Below, one piece after another: positions 31,309 to 39,977 of a stretch of 64,000 nt of DNA; position 1 is the first letter of the stretch, and every line of letters starts with the position of its first letter. This DNA comes from Georgenia soli (GTDB lineage Bacteria > Actinomycetota > Actinomycetes > Actinomycetales > Actinomycetaceae): contig NZ_PDJI01000004.1 of the NCBI RefSeq assembly GCF_002563695.1, positions 1,426,001 through 1,490,000 on the forward strand. Direction: 5' to 3'. A program made the translations under genes and the position numbers. A model generated the notes under the pieces. It saw nothing but the letters and a program-made list of their open reading frames with translations, searched no databases and had not been told where the DNA came from.

Positions 31309-32487
31309 ATGCCCGGCACACGCGCCAGACGGTTGCTGCTGGCCGTCGCCGCGCTCGTGGTCGTGGTGGCGGTGGTGTCGGTGACCTCGTCGTTGTCGGA
31401 GCTCGGCCGGCCGGCACCCGTGCCGCCGTCGCAGGTACCGACCCACGCGCGCGGTGAACGCCCCGCGCTGATCAAGTACGGCCAGGACATCCCCAGCCCC
31501 GAGCAGGTCGCTGCGGCACGCGAGACCTACGACGCGCTGCCGTTCGACGGCATCGTCATGCGCATCCCTGAGTCGGCGCAGGTCTTCTCGGGCGACAGGA
31601 TCGGCTACGACGAGCTCCTCGCGCAGGTCTCCGCCCTGCCGGCCGACCTGAGGATGCGGCAGAACTGGGTCCGCATCACGTTGCACGACCACCTCGACTG
31701 GTCCGACGACGACCTGTGGCGCACGGTCGCCGCGAACGCCGGCGCGATGGCGAGGGCCCTGCGCGAGAGCGGCCGCCCGTACGCCGGGATCTGGTTCGAC
31801 AACGAGTGGTACGGCGACGGACCGTCCCCGTGGGACTACGGCATCAGCACCCGGGCGTGGACGCCGTCGGGCGTCGGCGGCGCCACGCCGGGACTCTCGC
31901 CGGAGGAGGCGACGGAGCTGGTCCGCAGCCGCGGCGCGCAGGTGATGGACGCCATCACCGCAGCCTGGCCGGACCTGGACGTGATGATGCTGTTCGGGCC
32001 GTGGGTCTCCGAGCCCTCGACGCACCGGGCGCTCCAGGAGGCGGGACTGCACTACAACGACATCTCGTGGGTCAACGAGCTCGCGGGCCCCTTCTTCATG
32101 GGCATGGTCGACCGGCGTCGGCAGGCCCGGGTCGTCGACGGCGGGGAGTACTACGGCGCGCGGGACGAGGAGGACTATGCGGCCTTTGCCGCGTGGCAGC
32201 GCAGCGGCTTCCTGACCGACAGCGAGTTCGTCACCGCCGAACAGGCGCAGGACTACCCGCGTGAGGTCCCCGCGGCCCTCGCCGTCTACGACCTGGACCA
32301 GGACGCCGACTACGCGGTCCACGACCCGGAGACGCTCGGCGATCTGACCCGCTCCGCGCTGGAGGTGGCCCAGTCCTACGTCTGGCTGTACACCGAGGCG
32401 TACGAGTGGGGCGCGTCGCGGTCGATGAAGCCGCACGTGCCGCAGGAGTACGTCGACGCCATCGCGGACGCCCGGGCCGGCGGCTGA
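31309..32487 (+). CDS. Membrane-anchored glycosidase-like protein of unknown family
   Basis: 392 residues. An uncleaved or cleaved N-terminal hydrophobic segment (RRLLLAVAALVVVVAVVSV) directs the protein outside. The remaining 350 residues look like a TIM barrel: ALIKYGQDIPSP, LPFDGIVMRIPESAQVFSG, YAGIWFDNEWYGDGPSPWDYG with paired acidic residues, PDLDVMMLFGPW and ARVVDGGEYYGARDEEDYAAF. The DNEWYG and DGGEYYG acidic sites could be catalytic as in glycoside hydrolases, but I cannot place the family. It follows the FemAB-like gene by 67 bases and may trim or release the polymer. No clear ribosome site is seen before ATG 31309. Confidence 0.65.
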   Translation: MPGTRARRLLLAVAALVVVVAVVSVTSSLSELGRPAPVPPSQVPTHARGERPALIKYGQDIPSPEQVAAARETYDALPFDGIVMRIPESAQVFSGDRIGYDELLAQVSALPADLRMRQNWVRITLHDHLDWSDDDLWRTVAANAGAMARALRESGRPYAGIWFDNEWYGDGPSPWDYGISTRAWTPSGVGGATPGLSPEEATELVRSRGAQVMDAITAAWPDLDVMMLFGPWVSEPSTHRALQEAGLHYNDISWVNELAGPFFMGMVDRRRQARVVDGGEYYGARDEEDYAAFAAWQRSGFLTDSEFVTAEQAQDYPREVPAALAVYDLDQDADYAVHDPETLGDLTRSALEVAQSYVWLYTEAYEWGASRSMKPHVPQEYVDAIADARAGG

Positions 32488-32515
32488 CACCCGGGCCGGC
32501 GGCGGACGCGCGCCG

Positions 32516-35500
32516 CTACTCCCCCGCACCCTCCGCGAGCACCTCGTCGACGGCGGCCGGGTCGAGCAGGACGGCCTCGACCGCGTACCGCAGGGACCAC
32601 CGTCCCGCGGCGTGCGCGAGCGCCCGCGCCAGGCCCGCGGTCGTCGTCGCCCAGGCGGCGTCCCGGGTGGCCCACCACTCGACGTCGACGCCGTCCACGG
32701 CCAGCGAGTCGCACTCGAACCACGTGCCGGGCGCGCCGGGCAGCACCGCCAGGGCCCCGCCCGGCGTCGCGACGGCGTGGGCGCCCTGCGTCTCGGGCAC
32801 CACGTCGGTCTCGGCGTCGAGGTCGAGCAGGTCGGCGAGCTGCTCCACCAGGTCAGCCGGCGCCGGCACGACGGGCCGCACCTGCGCCCACACGGGTGCC
32901 GCGACCACCGCGTCGTCGGCCGGGACCATGTGGGCGGAGCCCTCGACGAGCGCGGGGACGACCTCGGGCGGGGTGAGCCGCACGCCGTCGGCCGCGGCCC
33001 CGGCGAGAGCGCGCCAGAGAGCGACGGCGTCCGTCATGGCGAGGGTGCCCCCGTCCGGCCAGTGGTCGAGATAGCCGTCCCAGGCTCCGGCGTCGAGCTC
33101 CGTCACGTCGCTCACCGCGCCGACGGCGGCCAGGACGACGTCGTCGAGCGCCTCGGTGCCCGCCGGGGCGGGCGGGAGGAAGGGCGTCGCGCCGGCGCCG
33201 CGCGGGTGGGCGAAGGGCGCCCCGAGCTCCTCGAGCAGCCACCACGCCGTGTACGACGGCGCCGTGCCCGCGCCGCCCACCGACGCCCGGACCTCGGTCA
33301 GGAGGGCGGCCCGGGCGTCCGGGTCCTCCGCGACCCGCGCCAGCAGGCGCGGCCATGCGTCGTCGGCCACGGCGTCCAGGTCCGCGACCGCGACGACGTC
33401 GCCCACGTACGCGCCGGCACCGAGGACGTCGGCGAGGTGGGCGAGGTAGTCGCCCCAGCCGTCCAGGCGCACGTCGTCCTCCCCCGCGGGCTCGGCGACG
33501 ACGTCGCGCACCGTGACGGTGACCAGGTCCGTGCGCACGCCGACGGCGCGGAGGGTGGCGGCCCCCCAGCGCGCGACGACGTCGGCCCGGACCGGGGTGA
33601 GCGCGTCCAGCACGTCGGCGGCCCAGGACCCGGGGACGGCGAGGTCGGCGGCGGGGCGGGGGACGCCGTCGGCGTCGGGCAGCAGCAGCTCCGCGAGCCA
33701 GCCGGGCAGCTCGAGATCCTCGCCGCGGCTCACGACGGCGGAGCGGGCGAGACCGAGGACGGTCGCGACGGCGGGAGGGACGGTGCCGTCCCTGGGTGCG
33801 TCGCCGTCCGCCTCGACGGCCGCTCGCACCTCGGGCTGGTCGAGGAGGGTGACGGCGTCCGCCTCCGTGGCGCCGAGGGTGGCGAGCACCGGGTGGGCGG
33901 CGTCGGGGTGGACGATCCGCAGTCCGGGCAGGTCGACGCCGAGGGCGGCGAGCTCCGGCGTCGGCAGGAGCAGCCCGCGGGCACCGCGGGCGGTACGGCC
34001 GTCGTGCAGCGGGACCGGCAGCCCGGCGAGAGCCTCCCGCTGGGCCGGCGCGTACGGCGCGAGGGCGGCGTAGAGGTCGCGCCAGCGCCCGGGGTCGTGG
34101 CCGCCGGCGGGGAGGTCGTCGACGACGTCCGCGAGGTCGCGCAGCGCCACGCCCAGGACGCGGGCCGCGGCGGTGTGCTCGGGCGGGACGTGCACGAGGC
34201 CGCCGACCATCGGGGCGAGGGAGGCCAGGAGGTGCTCGTCCTGGCCGGGCGGGCCGAGGATCGCCTGGGCGGCGCGGGCCTTGCGCAGCTCGTCGGTGCC
34301 GACCTCGCGCAGCAGGGAGGTGTTCCGCAGCGCCTCGAGCGCGGCCTCGTGCAGGGCTGCGTCCAGGGTGCCGGCCGGCAGCCCGGTCGGGACGAGGGAG
34401 AGCACGTGCGGGCGCCCGGGCGCACCGTTCGGCCCGCCGGCGAGGAGGTCCGCGAGGCTGCCGTAGTGGGCCCCGGCGAGCTGGACGAGCCTGTCGGTCA
34501 GCGGCCCCGGCGGGACGTGCCGGCGCGAGGGGTCGAGCGGGAAGCTGGCGATGAGCACCGCCGGGAGCGTGCACGGCTCGTCGGTGGGCGTGGGGGCGTG
34601 GACGGTGCCGAACCACTCGGCCTGCGGGGTGCGAGCCGGGGCACCGGTCGCGTCGGCGAGGGCCGGGCCGCCGCTGTGCCCTACGCCGCCGGCGGCAAGC
34701 TTGTCGCCCGCCTGCAGCCGCGGTACCGCCCAGGTGACGGACCAGCCGGTGCGCTCGCGCTCCTCGACGGGACGGTGCGCGAGCAGCGCAGGGTCCAGCC
34801 CACCCTCGGCGTGCGCCGAGTACCAGCGGTCGCGGACGTCGGCGAGGCGCCGCGGCGGCTCGTCGTCCGTCTCGACGACGATCTCCGCCAGGGCGGGTAG
34901 GGCCAGCAGGATCACGTCGTCGAGCTCGTCGAGGGACGCGCGGACCGCGTCGGCCTCGGGGTTCCCGCGCAGCCGGAGGGTGACCGCCGTCGTGTAGCCG
35001 GCCGGCACCTCGGCCGCGACGGCCGGGAACGGCAGGCGCAGGGCCGGCAGGTCCCCGTGCCGGCGCGCCACCTCGGCGGCGAGACCGGGGTGGTCGGCGG
35101 CCGCCTCGCCGAGCAGTGCCGCGGCGCGGGCCAGGGAGAAGGTGACGCCGGCGGCTCCCGCGTTCGGTCCGCCGTCGTGCTCCGCAGCGTCCCGGCCGTG
35201 GTGAGCGACGGTCGCCGTCGCCACGGTGATCTCGTCACTGACCGAGCGCACCGCGGCGAAGCCGACCCCGAAGCGGCCCACCTGCCCGCCCGCGCGCTTG
35301 GCGGAGGCGCGCATCGACGCCAGGGCGGCGACACCGTCGGCCGTGAGCGGGGCACCGGTGTTTGCGGCGAGCAGCTCCGCACCGGCCGGGGTGGAGGTCA
35401 GGCGCAGCAGCAGCCGACCGCGCTCGTCGGCGGCGGCCGCGGCGTCGGCGGCGTTCTGCGCGAGCTCGACGACCACGCGGTCGCGGTAGTAGCCGCGGGC

Positions 35501-35620
35501 GTGGTCCTCCTCGAGGTTGGCGTCCTGGCGCAGGCGCGAGGGGTCGCGGCGCCAGGTGCCGAGGGCCGCCTCGCGCAGGGCGGCGGTGCCGAACGGGTCG
35601 GCGCCGCCCGGCGGGCTCAT
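32516..35620 (-). CDS. Sacsin-like ATP-binding protein (GHKL ATPase)
   Basis: 1034 residues. The N-terminal 130 residues carry the GHKL nucleotide site seen in Hsp90, MutL and sacsin: N-box VVVELAQNAADA, LLAANTGAPL, and the G2 loop GRFGVGFAAVRSVSDEI. DANLEEDHARGYYRD before it matches the sacsin-type start. The remaining 850 residues are Ala/Leu/Asp-rich and contain no motif that I recognise. Possibly a chaperone-like or stress protein. ATG at 35620 overlaps the DUF3027 stop (ATGA). This pairing with DUF3027 and the cold-shock gene suggests one transcript starting near 37215. Confidence 0.8.
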   Translation of the reverse strand: MSPPGGADPFGTAALREAALGTWRRDPSRLRQDANLEEDHARGYYRDRVVVELAQNAADAAAAADERGRLLLRLTSTPAGAELLAANTGAPLTADGVAALASMRASAKRAGGQVGRFGVGFAAVRSVSDEITVATATVAHHGRDAAEHDGGPNAGAAGVTFSLARAAALLGEAAADHPGLAAEVARRHGDLPALRLPFPAVAAEVPAGYTTAVTLRLRGNPEADAVRASLDELDDVILLALPALAEIVVETDDEPPRRLADVRDRWYSAHAEGGLDPALLAHRPVEERERTGWSVTWAVPRLQAGDKLAAGGVGHSGGPALADATGAPARTPQAEWFGTVHAPTPTDEPCTLPAVLIASFPLDPSRRHVPPGPLTDRLVQLAGAHYGSLADLLAGGPNGAPGRPHVLSLVPTGLPAGTLDAALHEAALEALRNTSLLREVGTDELRKARAAQAILGPPGQDEHLLASLAPMVGGLVHVPPEHTAAARVLGVALRDLADVVDDLPAGGHDPGRWRDLYAALAPYAPAQREALAGLPVPLHDGRTARGARGLLLPTPELAALGVDLPGLRIVHPDAAHPVLATLGATEADAVTLLDQPEVRAAVEADGDAPRDGTVPPAVATVLGLARSAVVSRGEDLELPGWLAELLLPDADGVPRPAADLAVPGSWAADVLDALTPVRADVVARWGAATLRAVGVRTDLVTVTVRDVVAEPAGEDDVRLDGWGDYLAHLADVLGAGAYVGDVVAVADLDAVADDAWPRLLARVAEDPDARAALLTEVRASVGGAGTAPSYTAWWLLEELGAPFAHPRGAGATPFLPPAPAGTEALDDVVLAAVGAVSDVTELDAGAWDGYLDHWPDGGTLAMTDAVALWRALAGAAADGVRLTPPEVVPALVEGSAHMVPADDAVVAAPVWAQVRPVVPAPADLVEQLADLLDLDAETDVVPETQGAHAVATPGGALAVLPGAPGTWFECDSLAVDGVDVEWWATRDAAWATTTAGLARALAHAAGRWSLRYAVEAVLLDPAAVDEVLAEGAGE

Positions 35621-36747
35621 GCCTGGTCCGAGGACCCGTCCTCGGTCGGTCCGGACGCGGCGGCGTCGTCCGAGTCGGCAGCGTCCGGCTCGTTCGCGTC
35701 GGACTCGGCGACGGCGTCCGTCGTGACGGCGTCCGAGTCGGCAACGGCGTCGGCGGCGCGCTCGGCCTCCTGCTCGCCGGCGATCACGGACGGGACGTCG
35801 ACCGGCTCTTGCTCGTCGGTCGACTGCTCGCCGTCGGCCGACCGATCGCCCTGGCTCGGCTGCTCGCCGCCGGCGGACGGCTTGCCGTCGTCGGACTGCT
35901 TGGCGTCGTCGGCCGACCGTGCGCCGTCAACCGGCTGCTCGCCGTCAACCGGCTCGTCCGCGGTGGCCGCGGGCCTCGTGGTGAGCACCTCGAGGTCGCG
36001 CTCGTTGACGACCGGCTCGGAGGGCTGCCACAGGGAGGCCGGCTCGGGCCCGCGCGTCTCGGAGTGGGCGCCGCAGCCGTGGTCCACGGACACCACGCGA
36101 CCGTCGTCGGGCGACCACTCGTTCGCGCACACACCGAAGACGGTGCGCGGAGAGCCGGCGAGCTTCATGAAGAACCCGCAGGTGGAGCAGGGGGCCGCGG
36201 CGGCCTTGGCGGACGGCGCAAAAGGTCCACGGTCGCCCTCGTACCAGCGCGTCAGGGCCTGGGCGCGGCCCTCGGCGGAGAGCACGCGGGGGCGGCCGAG
36301 CCCGAGCTCGTAGATGGCGAGCTCGTCGGCGTCCTCACCGGTGGCCTCGTAGCCCTGCTCGAGGCGCTCGTCGTCCTCGATGTAGGGCAGGACGTCGCCG
36401 GGTCCGACGTCGCCCGGGCGGAGCCGCTCGGACCACGGCACCCACTCGGGGGCCAGGAGCGCTCCCTCGCCGGGCAGCAGCTCGACCTCGCAGACGGTGG
36501 CCGTCCGGCCCCGCGGCGGCCTGGCGACCGTGACCGCCCAGTGCCACCCCCGGTAGCCCGGGACGAGAGACTCGAAGACGTGGGTGAGCAGCCGGTCGGC
36601 CTCCACGACGACGCCGCGGTGCTCGCCCACCTGACCGGGCAGGGCCACCTCCTCGGCGGCCGCGCGTGCGAGGTCGACCGCGTTCGCGAGCACCGTCTCC
36701 TTGACGGGTCGGGTGGTCACGCGCGGGGGCTTCGTGGCTGCTGGCAC
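35617..36747 (-). CDS. DUF3027 domain protein
   Basis: 376 residues. The first 245 match the actinobacterial DUF3027 pattern: LARAAAEEVA, GYRGWHWAVTVARPPRG, VCEVELLPG, LLAPEWVPWSERLRPGD and ALTRWYEGDRGP. A cysteine cluster follows (CSTCGFF, FGVCANEWSPDDGR, VDHGCGAHSE), which probably binds zinc. The remaining 130 residues are a long acidic Asp/Glu/Ala/Ser tail, likely disordered. Function is unknown. GTG at 36747 is preceded by TAGACT (complement of 36754-36759) at leaderless spacing and has no ribosome site. Coupled to the sacsin-like gene by ATGA. Confidence 0.88.
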   Translation of the reverse strand: MPAATKPPRVTTRPVKETVLANAVDLARAAAEEVALPGQVGEHRGVVVEADRLLTHVFESLVPGYRGWHWAVTVARPPRGRTATVCEVELLPGEGALLAPEWVPWSERLRPGDVGPGDVLPYIEDDERLEQGYEATGEDADELAIYELGLGRPRVLSAEGRAQALTRWYEGDRGPFAPSAKAAAAPCSTCGFFMKLAGSPRTVFGVCANEWSPDDGRVVSVDHGCGAHSETRGPEPASLWQPSEPVVNERDLEVLTTRPAATADEPVDGEQPVDGARSADDAKQSDDGKPSAGGEQPSQGDRSADGEQSTDEQEPVDVPSVIAGEQEAERAADAVADSDAVTTDAVAESDANEPDAADSDDAAASGPTEDGSSDQA

Positions 36748-36840
36748 GGCGTCAGTCTACGGGCTGGGTCCGGGGCGCCGGACGGCGGACCACCGGGCGG
36801 CGCTGGGCCGCCCGGTGGCCGCGAGGACGCGACGGCGGGA

Positions 36841-37215
36841 TCAGAGGTCGAACTGGTCGGCGACCACCCGGAGCACCTGCGCCAGCTTCTTCCCGTTCTC
36901 GGGGTAGCGACCGCGGTGCAGGCTGTTCGACGCCCTGTCGAGCGCCTTGATCAGGTCCTCCACGATCGGCACCATCTCCTCGGCCGGCCGGCGGTGAGCC
37001 TTGGCCACCGACGGCGGCTCCGAGAGGATCGTGACGGACAGCGCGGACGGGCCGCGGCGGCCGTCGGCCACGCCGAAGTCCACCTTGGTGCCGGGCTTGG
37101 GAGCCACACCCTGCGGCAGGGCGGAGGCATGCAGGAAGACCTCGCCCCCACCGTCCTCCGCGATGAAGCCGAAGCCCTTCTCGGCGTCGTACCACTTGAC
37201 CTTGCCGGTAGGCAC
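36841..37215 (-). CDS. Cold-shock-domain protein, long actinobacterial form
   Basis: 124 residues. N-terminal cold shock domain with RNP1 KGFGFIAEDGG and RNP2 EVFLHASAL (start PTGKVKWYDAEKG). The C-terminal half (SVAKAHRRPAEEMVPIVEDLIKALDRASNSLHRGRYPENGKK) is a helical extension found in Micrococcales homologues. It binds single-stranded RNA and likely acts as an RNA chaperone. GTG at 37215 is chosen, with AAAGGGG about 10 bases upstream; GTG at 37239 is an alternative. The leader contains a perfect 10-bp stem hairpin (37248-37268). Confidence 0.92.
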   Translation of the reverse strand: MPTGKVKWYDAEKGFGFIAEDGGGEVFLHASALPQGVAPKPGTKVDFGVADGRRGPSALSVTILSEPPSVAKAHRRPAEEMVPIVEDLIKALDRASNSLHRGRYPENGKKLAQVLRVVADQFDL

Positions 37216-37247
37216 GGGACTGACCCCTTTGTTGCTCACGTGACGAA

Positions 37248-37268
37248 GGCGCCGGCAGTGCCGGCGCC
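37248..37268 (-). promoter_or_regulatory. Hairpin in the cold-shock gene leader
   Basis: GGCGCCGGCA (37248-37257) and TGCCGGCGCC (37259-37268) are perfect complements around one base. The structure lies 33 bases upstream of the GTG start. Cold-shock mRNAs are often controlled by leader structure; that role is inferred here. Confidence 0.5.
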
Positions 37269-37568
37269 ACTTCCTGCCCCAAGGATACCGGCGCCGCCCC
37301 ACCTGGTCGGCCGTTTCCCCCAGGGCGGACGCCGCAACCTCCTTCTGGTGGCTCGTGCGCGACCTCCGCCGGGCGGGTCCCGCGCGGCCGGCACGGGACG
37401 GTGCTGCCCCACCCGGCCGCGCCGAGGAGGCGCTTCGCGACCCGCAGCCTCCGGCAGCCAGATGGGGAGTTCTCCCCATGGCACCGGCTCGCGCGGGCGT
37501 GCTTTGTCCGGAATGCTGCCCGGACCGCCGCTCTGCCCGGGCGGTTGCCGTACGCCTGGAGACACTTG
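37269..37568. other. Divergent intergenic region (cold-shock gene / SseB-like gene)
   Basis: 300 bases without a supported gene. It holds an inverted repeat ATGGGGA-GTTC-TCCCCAT at 37462-37479, about 90 bases before the plus-strand gene, a candidate operator. GGAG at 37557-37560 is the ribosome site for the ATG at 37569. Confidence 0.4.
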
Positions 37569-39665
37569 ATGACGCAGATTCCCCCGATGCTCCGTCAGCA
37601 GGAGGCCGCATCCGCCGTCGGCAGGTGGGCCACGAGCCAGGTGGCACCGGGGTGGGACGCCCTCGAGGTGCACCTGACCGCGCGCGGGCAGCGGTGGGAC
37701 GTCGGGGTCGTGGACCGTCGGGGTGGTGCTGAGCACGGCCGCTGGGTGATCCCGGTCGAACCGGGCACCCCGCTCCACGCCGATGCCACGGTCCTGCGCG
37801 AGTCGGCGTACCGCCACCCGGCGGGCACGTGGTTCTCCGCCGTCGTCACGCTCACGGCCACCGGGTGGCCGGACGCCCGCGTGAGCCTCGCCACGACCCT
37901 CAACGACGACGACGAGCCGGTCTACCTCCTCCCGGACCAGCCCAGGGTCACCGCCGAGGACCTGCTAGAGGACTGGGTCCGCTTCCCCCGCACGCGTGAG
38001 GCCACCCCCGGCTGGGTGATCGACCGGGTCGACGCGGCCGGGCTCCGCCTGCCGTTCGTGCCGTCGGAGTCCTCGGGCGTCACCGCACCCGGGCTCGTCC
38101 CGGCGTCGGCAGCGGACGTCCCGACGGCGAGGACGGTGACCGGCTCGGTGCCGACGCACGGCTCCACGTCCGCTCCTGCCGCCACGCTCACGGGCCCGCC
38201 GGACCACGCCTCCTCGCCCGGGCCCACGCTCGTGCCGCCGGCACCCCACTCCGGCGGCGTCGCCACACCGCTCTCACCCGACGTCGCCACACCGCTCTCG
38301 CCCGACGTCGCCACACCGCTCTCGCCCGACGTCGCCACACCGCTCTCGCCCGACGTCGCCACACCGCACTCCCCCGACGAGGCGTCCCCCGGCAAGGCAC
38401 CTGCGGTTCCCGGCCTCCGGAAGCGGCCTGCCGAGCTGCGGCTGCTCATCGACCGCGACGGCATCCCGCTGTCCGGCGGGCGCCGCCCCCAGCAGCGCCG
38501 CGGCACGGTCGACGGCCGAGCCACCTGGCGGGACATCCTCACCAGCGCGGGCGCACCGTTGACGTTCGTGGACGGCACCGGCACGTGGGTCGCGCTCAGC
38601 CGCGCCGCCACCGGCGAGGACGTGGTGGTGGGCGTCGTGACGCAGACGGCGCTGCGCCCGGACGGCTCCGCCGAGACCGAGGTGCACGTCGTCACCGACG
38701 CCCTGCCGTGGCAGCTCGCGGACGCCGACGCCGCTCTCACGGTCCACTTCGTCAGCGCGCCCGGGCCAGTGGAGGAGGTGCTCGCGGCCGCACGCGAGGG
38801 ACAGGTCTTCGCGCCCGCAGCACGCCGCGGGTCGTCGCCGGACAACCTGCCGCTGCGCGCCGCCCTCGTCGAGCACGCGCTCCGTGGTGACTCCCGGTCC
38901 CTGCGCGGCGTCCTCGCCCAGGCGCTCGGTGGCTCACTGGTTCTCGACGCCTCGGGGTCGCGGCTCGACGCGTCGCCGCCGCAGGTCGTCGTCAGCCACG
39001 TGACCTCGCCCGACGGGGCGACCGGGCTGGCGGTGTTCACGCGGAACGCCGAGGTGCAGCAGTTCCGTGGGGACCAGCCGGAGGGCATCTTCACGCTCGT
39101 CCAGTCGGCCGCCGCGACGCTGGAGGGTGCCGTCGGTGACCCTGCCGTGTCCTTCGTCGTCGTCGATCCCGCCGGCGCCTCGGCGGTGCTCCCCGCGGAC
39201 CTCGTGCGCGCGGTGCTCGCCGAGGGGCACAACCAGGCGGTCAAGGACCTGCTGGCCGCAGGCGTGCGGGAGCGGGCGGCGGACTCGCCGGAGGGCGCCG
39301 GGACGACGGCGGCACCGGGCTGGGACCAGGAGCCGCCGTCGATGCAGGCGCTCCTCGACGCCCTGCGCACCGACGAGGGATTCCTCTTCATCGCCGAGCG
39401 CGAGGTCGACGGTCGTCTCGAGCCGGTGTGGCTCGAGGGGCCGGACGGCCGCACGCTGCTCGCGTTCACCTCCGCCGTCGAGGCCGCGCTGCACGGCGAC
39501 GAGCCGGTGGCGACGCCGGGCTTCCGCCGGCTGCCGGTCGGCTGGATCCTCGAGTTCCTGCTGCAGAGCCGCGGCGACGCGCTGCGCATCAACGCGGCCG
39601 GCCCGTCGGTCGACCTCGGCGTCGCCCAGGTGCGGCACCTGCTGGCGAACCCAGTGACCGACTGA
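37569..39665 (+). CDS. Multidomain protein with YezG-like and SseB-like domains
   Basis: 698 residues, cytoplasmic by sequence. Residues about 1-150 resemble DUF600/YezG-like domains: APGWDALEVHLTARG, GTWFSAVVTLTATGWPD, TTLNDDDEPVY and EDWVRFPRTREATPGW. A Pro/Ser/Thr linker (about 170-290) includes five VATPLSPD units from a 24-bp repeat (38259-38378). The C-terminal half contains two or three segments like the SseB N-terminal domain: TGLAVFTRNAEVQQF with VSFVVVDPAGASAVLP, and GFLFIAEREVDGRLEPVW with LLAFTSAVEAAL. Such domains occur in type VII secretion and polymorphic-toxin contexts, but no toxin gene is next to it. Domain calls are from pattern only. Confidence 0.62.
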   Translation: MTQIPPMLRQQEAASAVGRWATSQVAPGWDALEVHLTARGQRWDVGVVDRRGGAEHGRWVIPVEPGTPLHADATVLRESAYRHPAGTWFSAVVTLTATGWPDARVSLATTLNDDDEPVYLLPDQPRVTAEDLLEDWVRFPRTREATPGWVIDRVDAAGLRLPFVPSESSGVTAPGLVPASAADVPTARTVTGSVPTHGSTSAPAATLTGPPDHASSPGPTLVPPAPHSGGVATPLSPDVATPLSPDVATPLSPDVATPLSPDVATPHSPDEASPGKAPAVPGLRKRPAELRLLIDRDGIPLSGGRRPQQRRGTVDGRATWRDILTSAGAPLTFVDGTGTWVALSRAATGEDVVVGVVTQTALRPDGSAETEVHVVTDALPWQLADADAALTVHFVSAPGPVEEVLAAAREGQVFAPAARRGSSPDNLPLRAALVEHALRGDSRSLRGVLAQALGGSLVLDASGSRLDASPPQVVVSHVTSPDGATGLAVFTRNAEVQQFRGDQPEGIFTLVQSAAATLEGAVGDPAVSFVVVDPAGASAVLPADLVRAVLAEGHNQAVKDLLAAGVRERAADSPEGAGTTAAPGWDQEPPSMQALLDALRTDEGFLFIAEREVDGRLEPVWLEGPDGRTLLAFTSAVEAALHGDEPVATPGFRRLPVGWILEFLLQSRGDALRINAAGPSVDLGVAQVRHLLANPVTD
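38259..38378 (+). repeat. 24-bp coding tandem repeat, 5 units
   Basis: Units begin at 38259, 38283, 38307, 38331 and 38355 and encode VATPLSPD (last unit VATPHSPD). It forms part of a linker, so length variation should be tolerated. Confidence 0.88.
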
Positions 39666-39707
39666 CGGCGGTCCTGAAGGCTCCCTGCCACCGCGCCGTC
39701 CGTCCGG

Positions 39708-39769
39708 CCCGTAAGCGGTGCTGCGCAGATGAAGTCGGTCGAGGCCGACTTCATCTCCTGAAAGTCACT
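39708..39769 (+). repeat. Palindromic intergenic element, copy A
   Basis: A 62-bp element beginning CCCGTAAGCG and ending in CACT, 43 bases after the SseB-like gene. It matches copy B (41039-41100) at 47 of 62 positions without gaps. It contains a perfect 11-bp stem, GATGAAGTCGG (39728-39738) with CCGACTTCATC (39745-39755) and a 6-base loop, so it can act as a terminator for the upstream gene. Confidence 0.75.
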
Positions 39770-39772
39770 GAT

Positions 39773-39896
39773 CGACCGGCCCCCGATCGGTTAGTGGGAG
39801 CCGTTGAGCGACCGGCCCCCGATCGGTTAGCCGGAGCCGTTGAGCGACCGGCCCCCGATCGGTTAGCCGGAGCCGTTGAGCGACCGGCCGCCGATC
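39773..39896. repeat. 36-bp tandem repeat
   Basis: Three full units and one partial unit start at 39773, 39809, 39845 and 39881, each beginning CGACCGGCCCCCGATCGGTT. The period is exactly 36 and there are no spacers. Each unit includes the palindrome CCGATCGG. The tract ends about 80 bases before the AbiEi-like gene. Confidence 0.88.
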
Positions 39897-39977
39897 TCGC
39901 ATATCCCCAGGCTCTCCGGCTGGACGCCATCCACAGGAGCCCACTGCCGCGGACGGAAGAACGAGCACGCTGTCGCG

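Noticed and set aside
39773..39896. 36-bp direct repeats that might suggest a CRISPR array
   Set aside because: Units are contiguous with a period of exactly 36 and no spacers; no cas gene is nearby.
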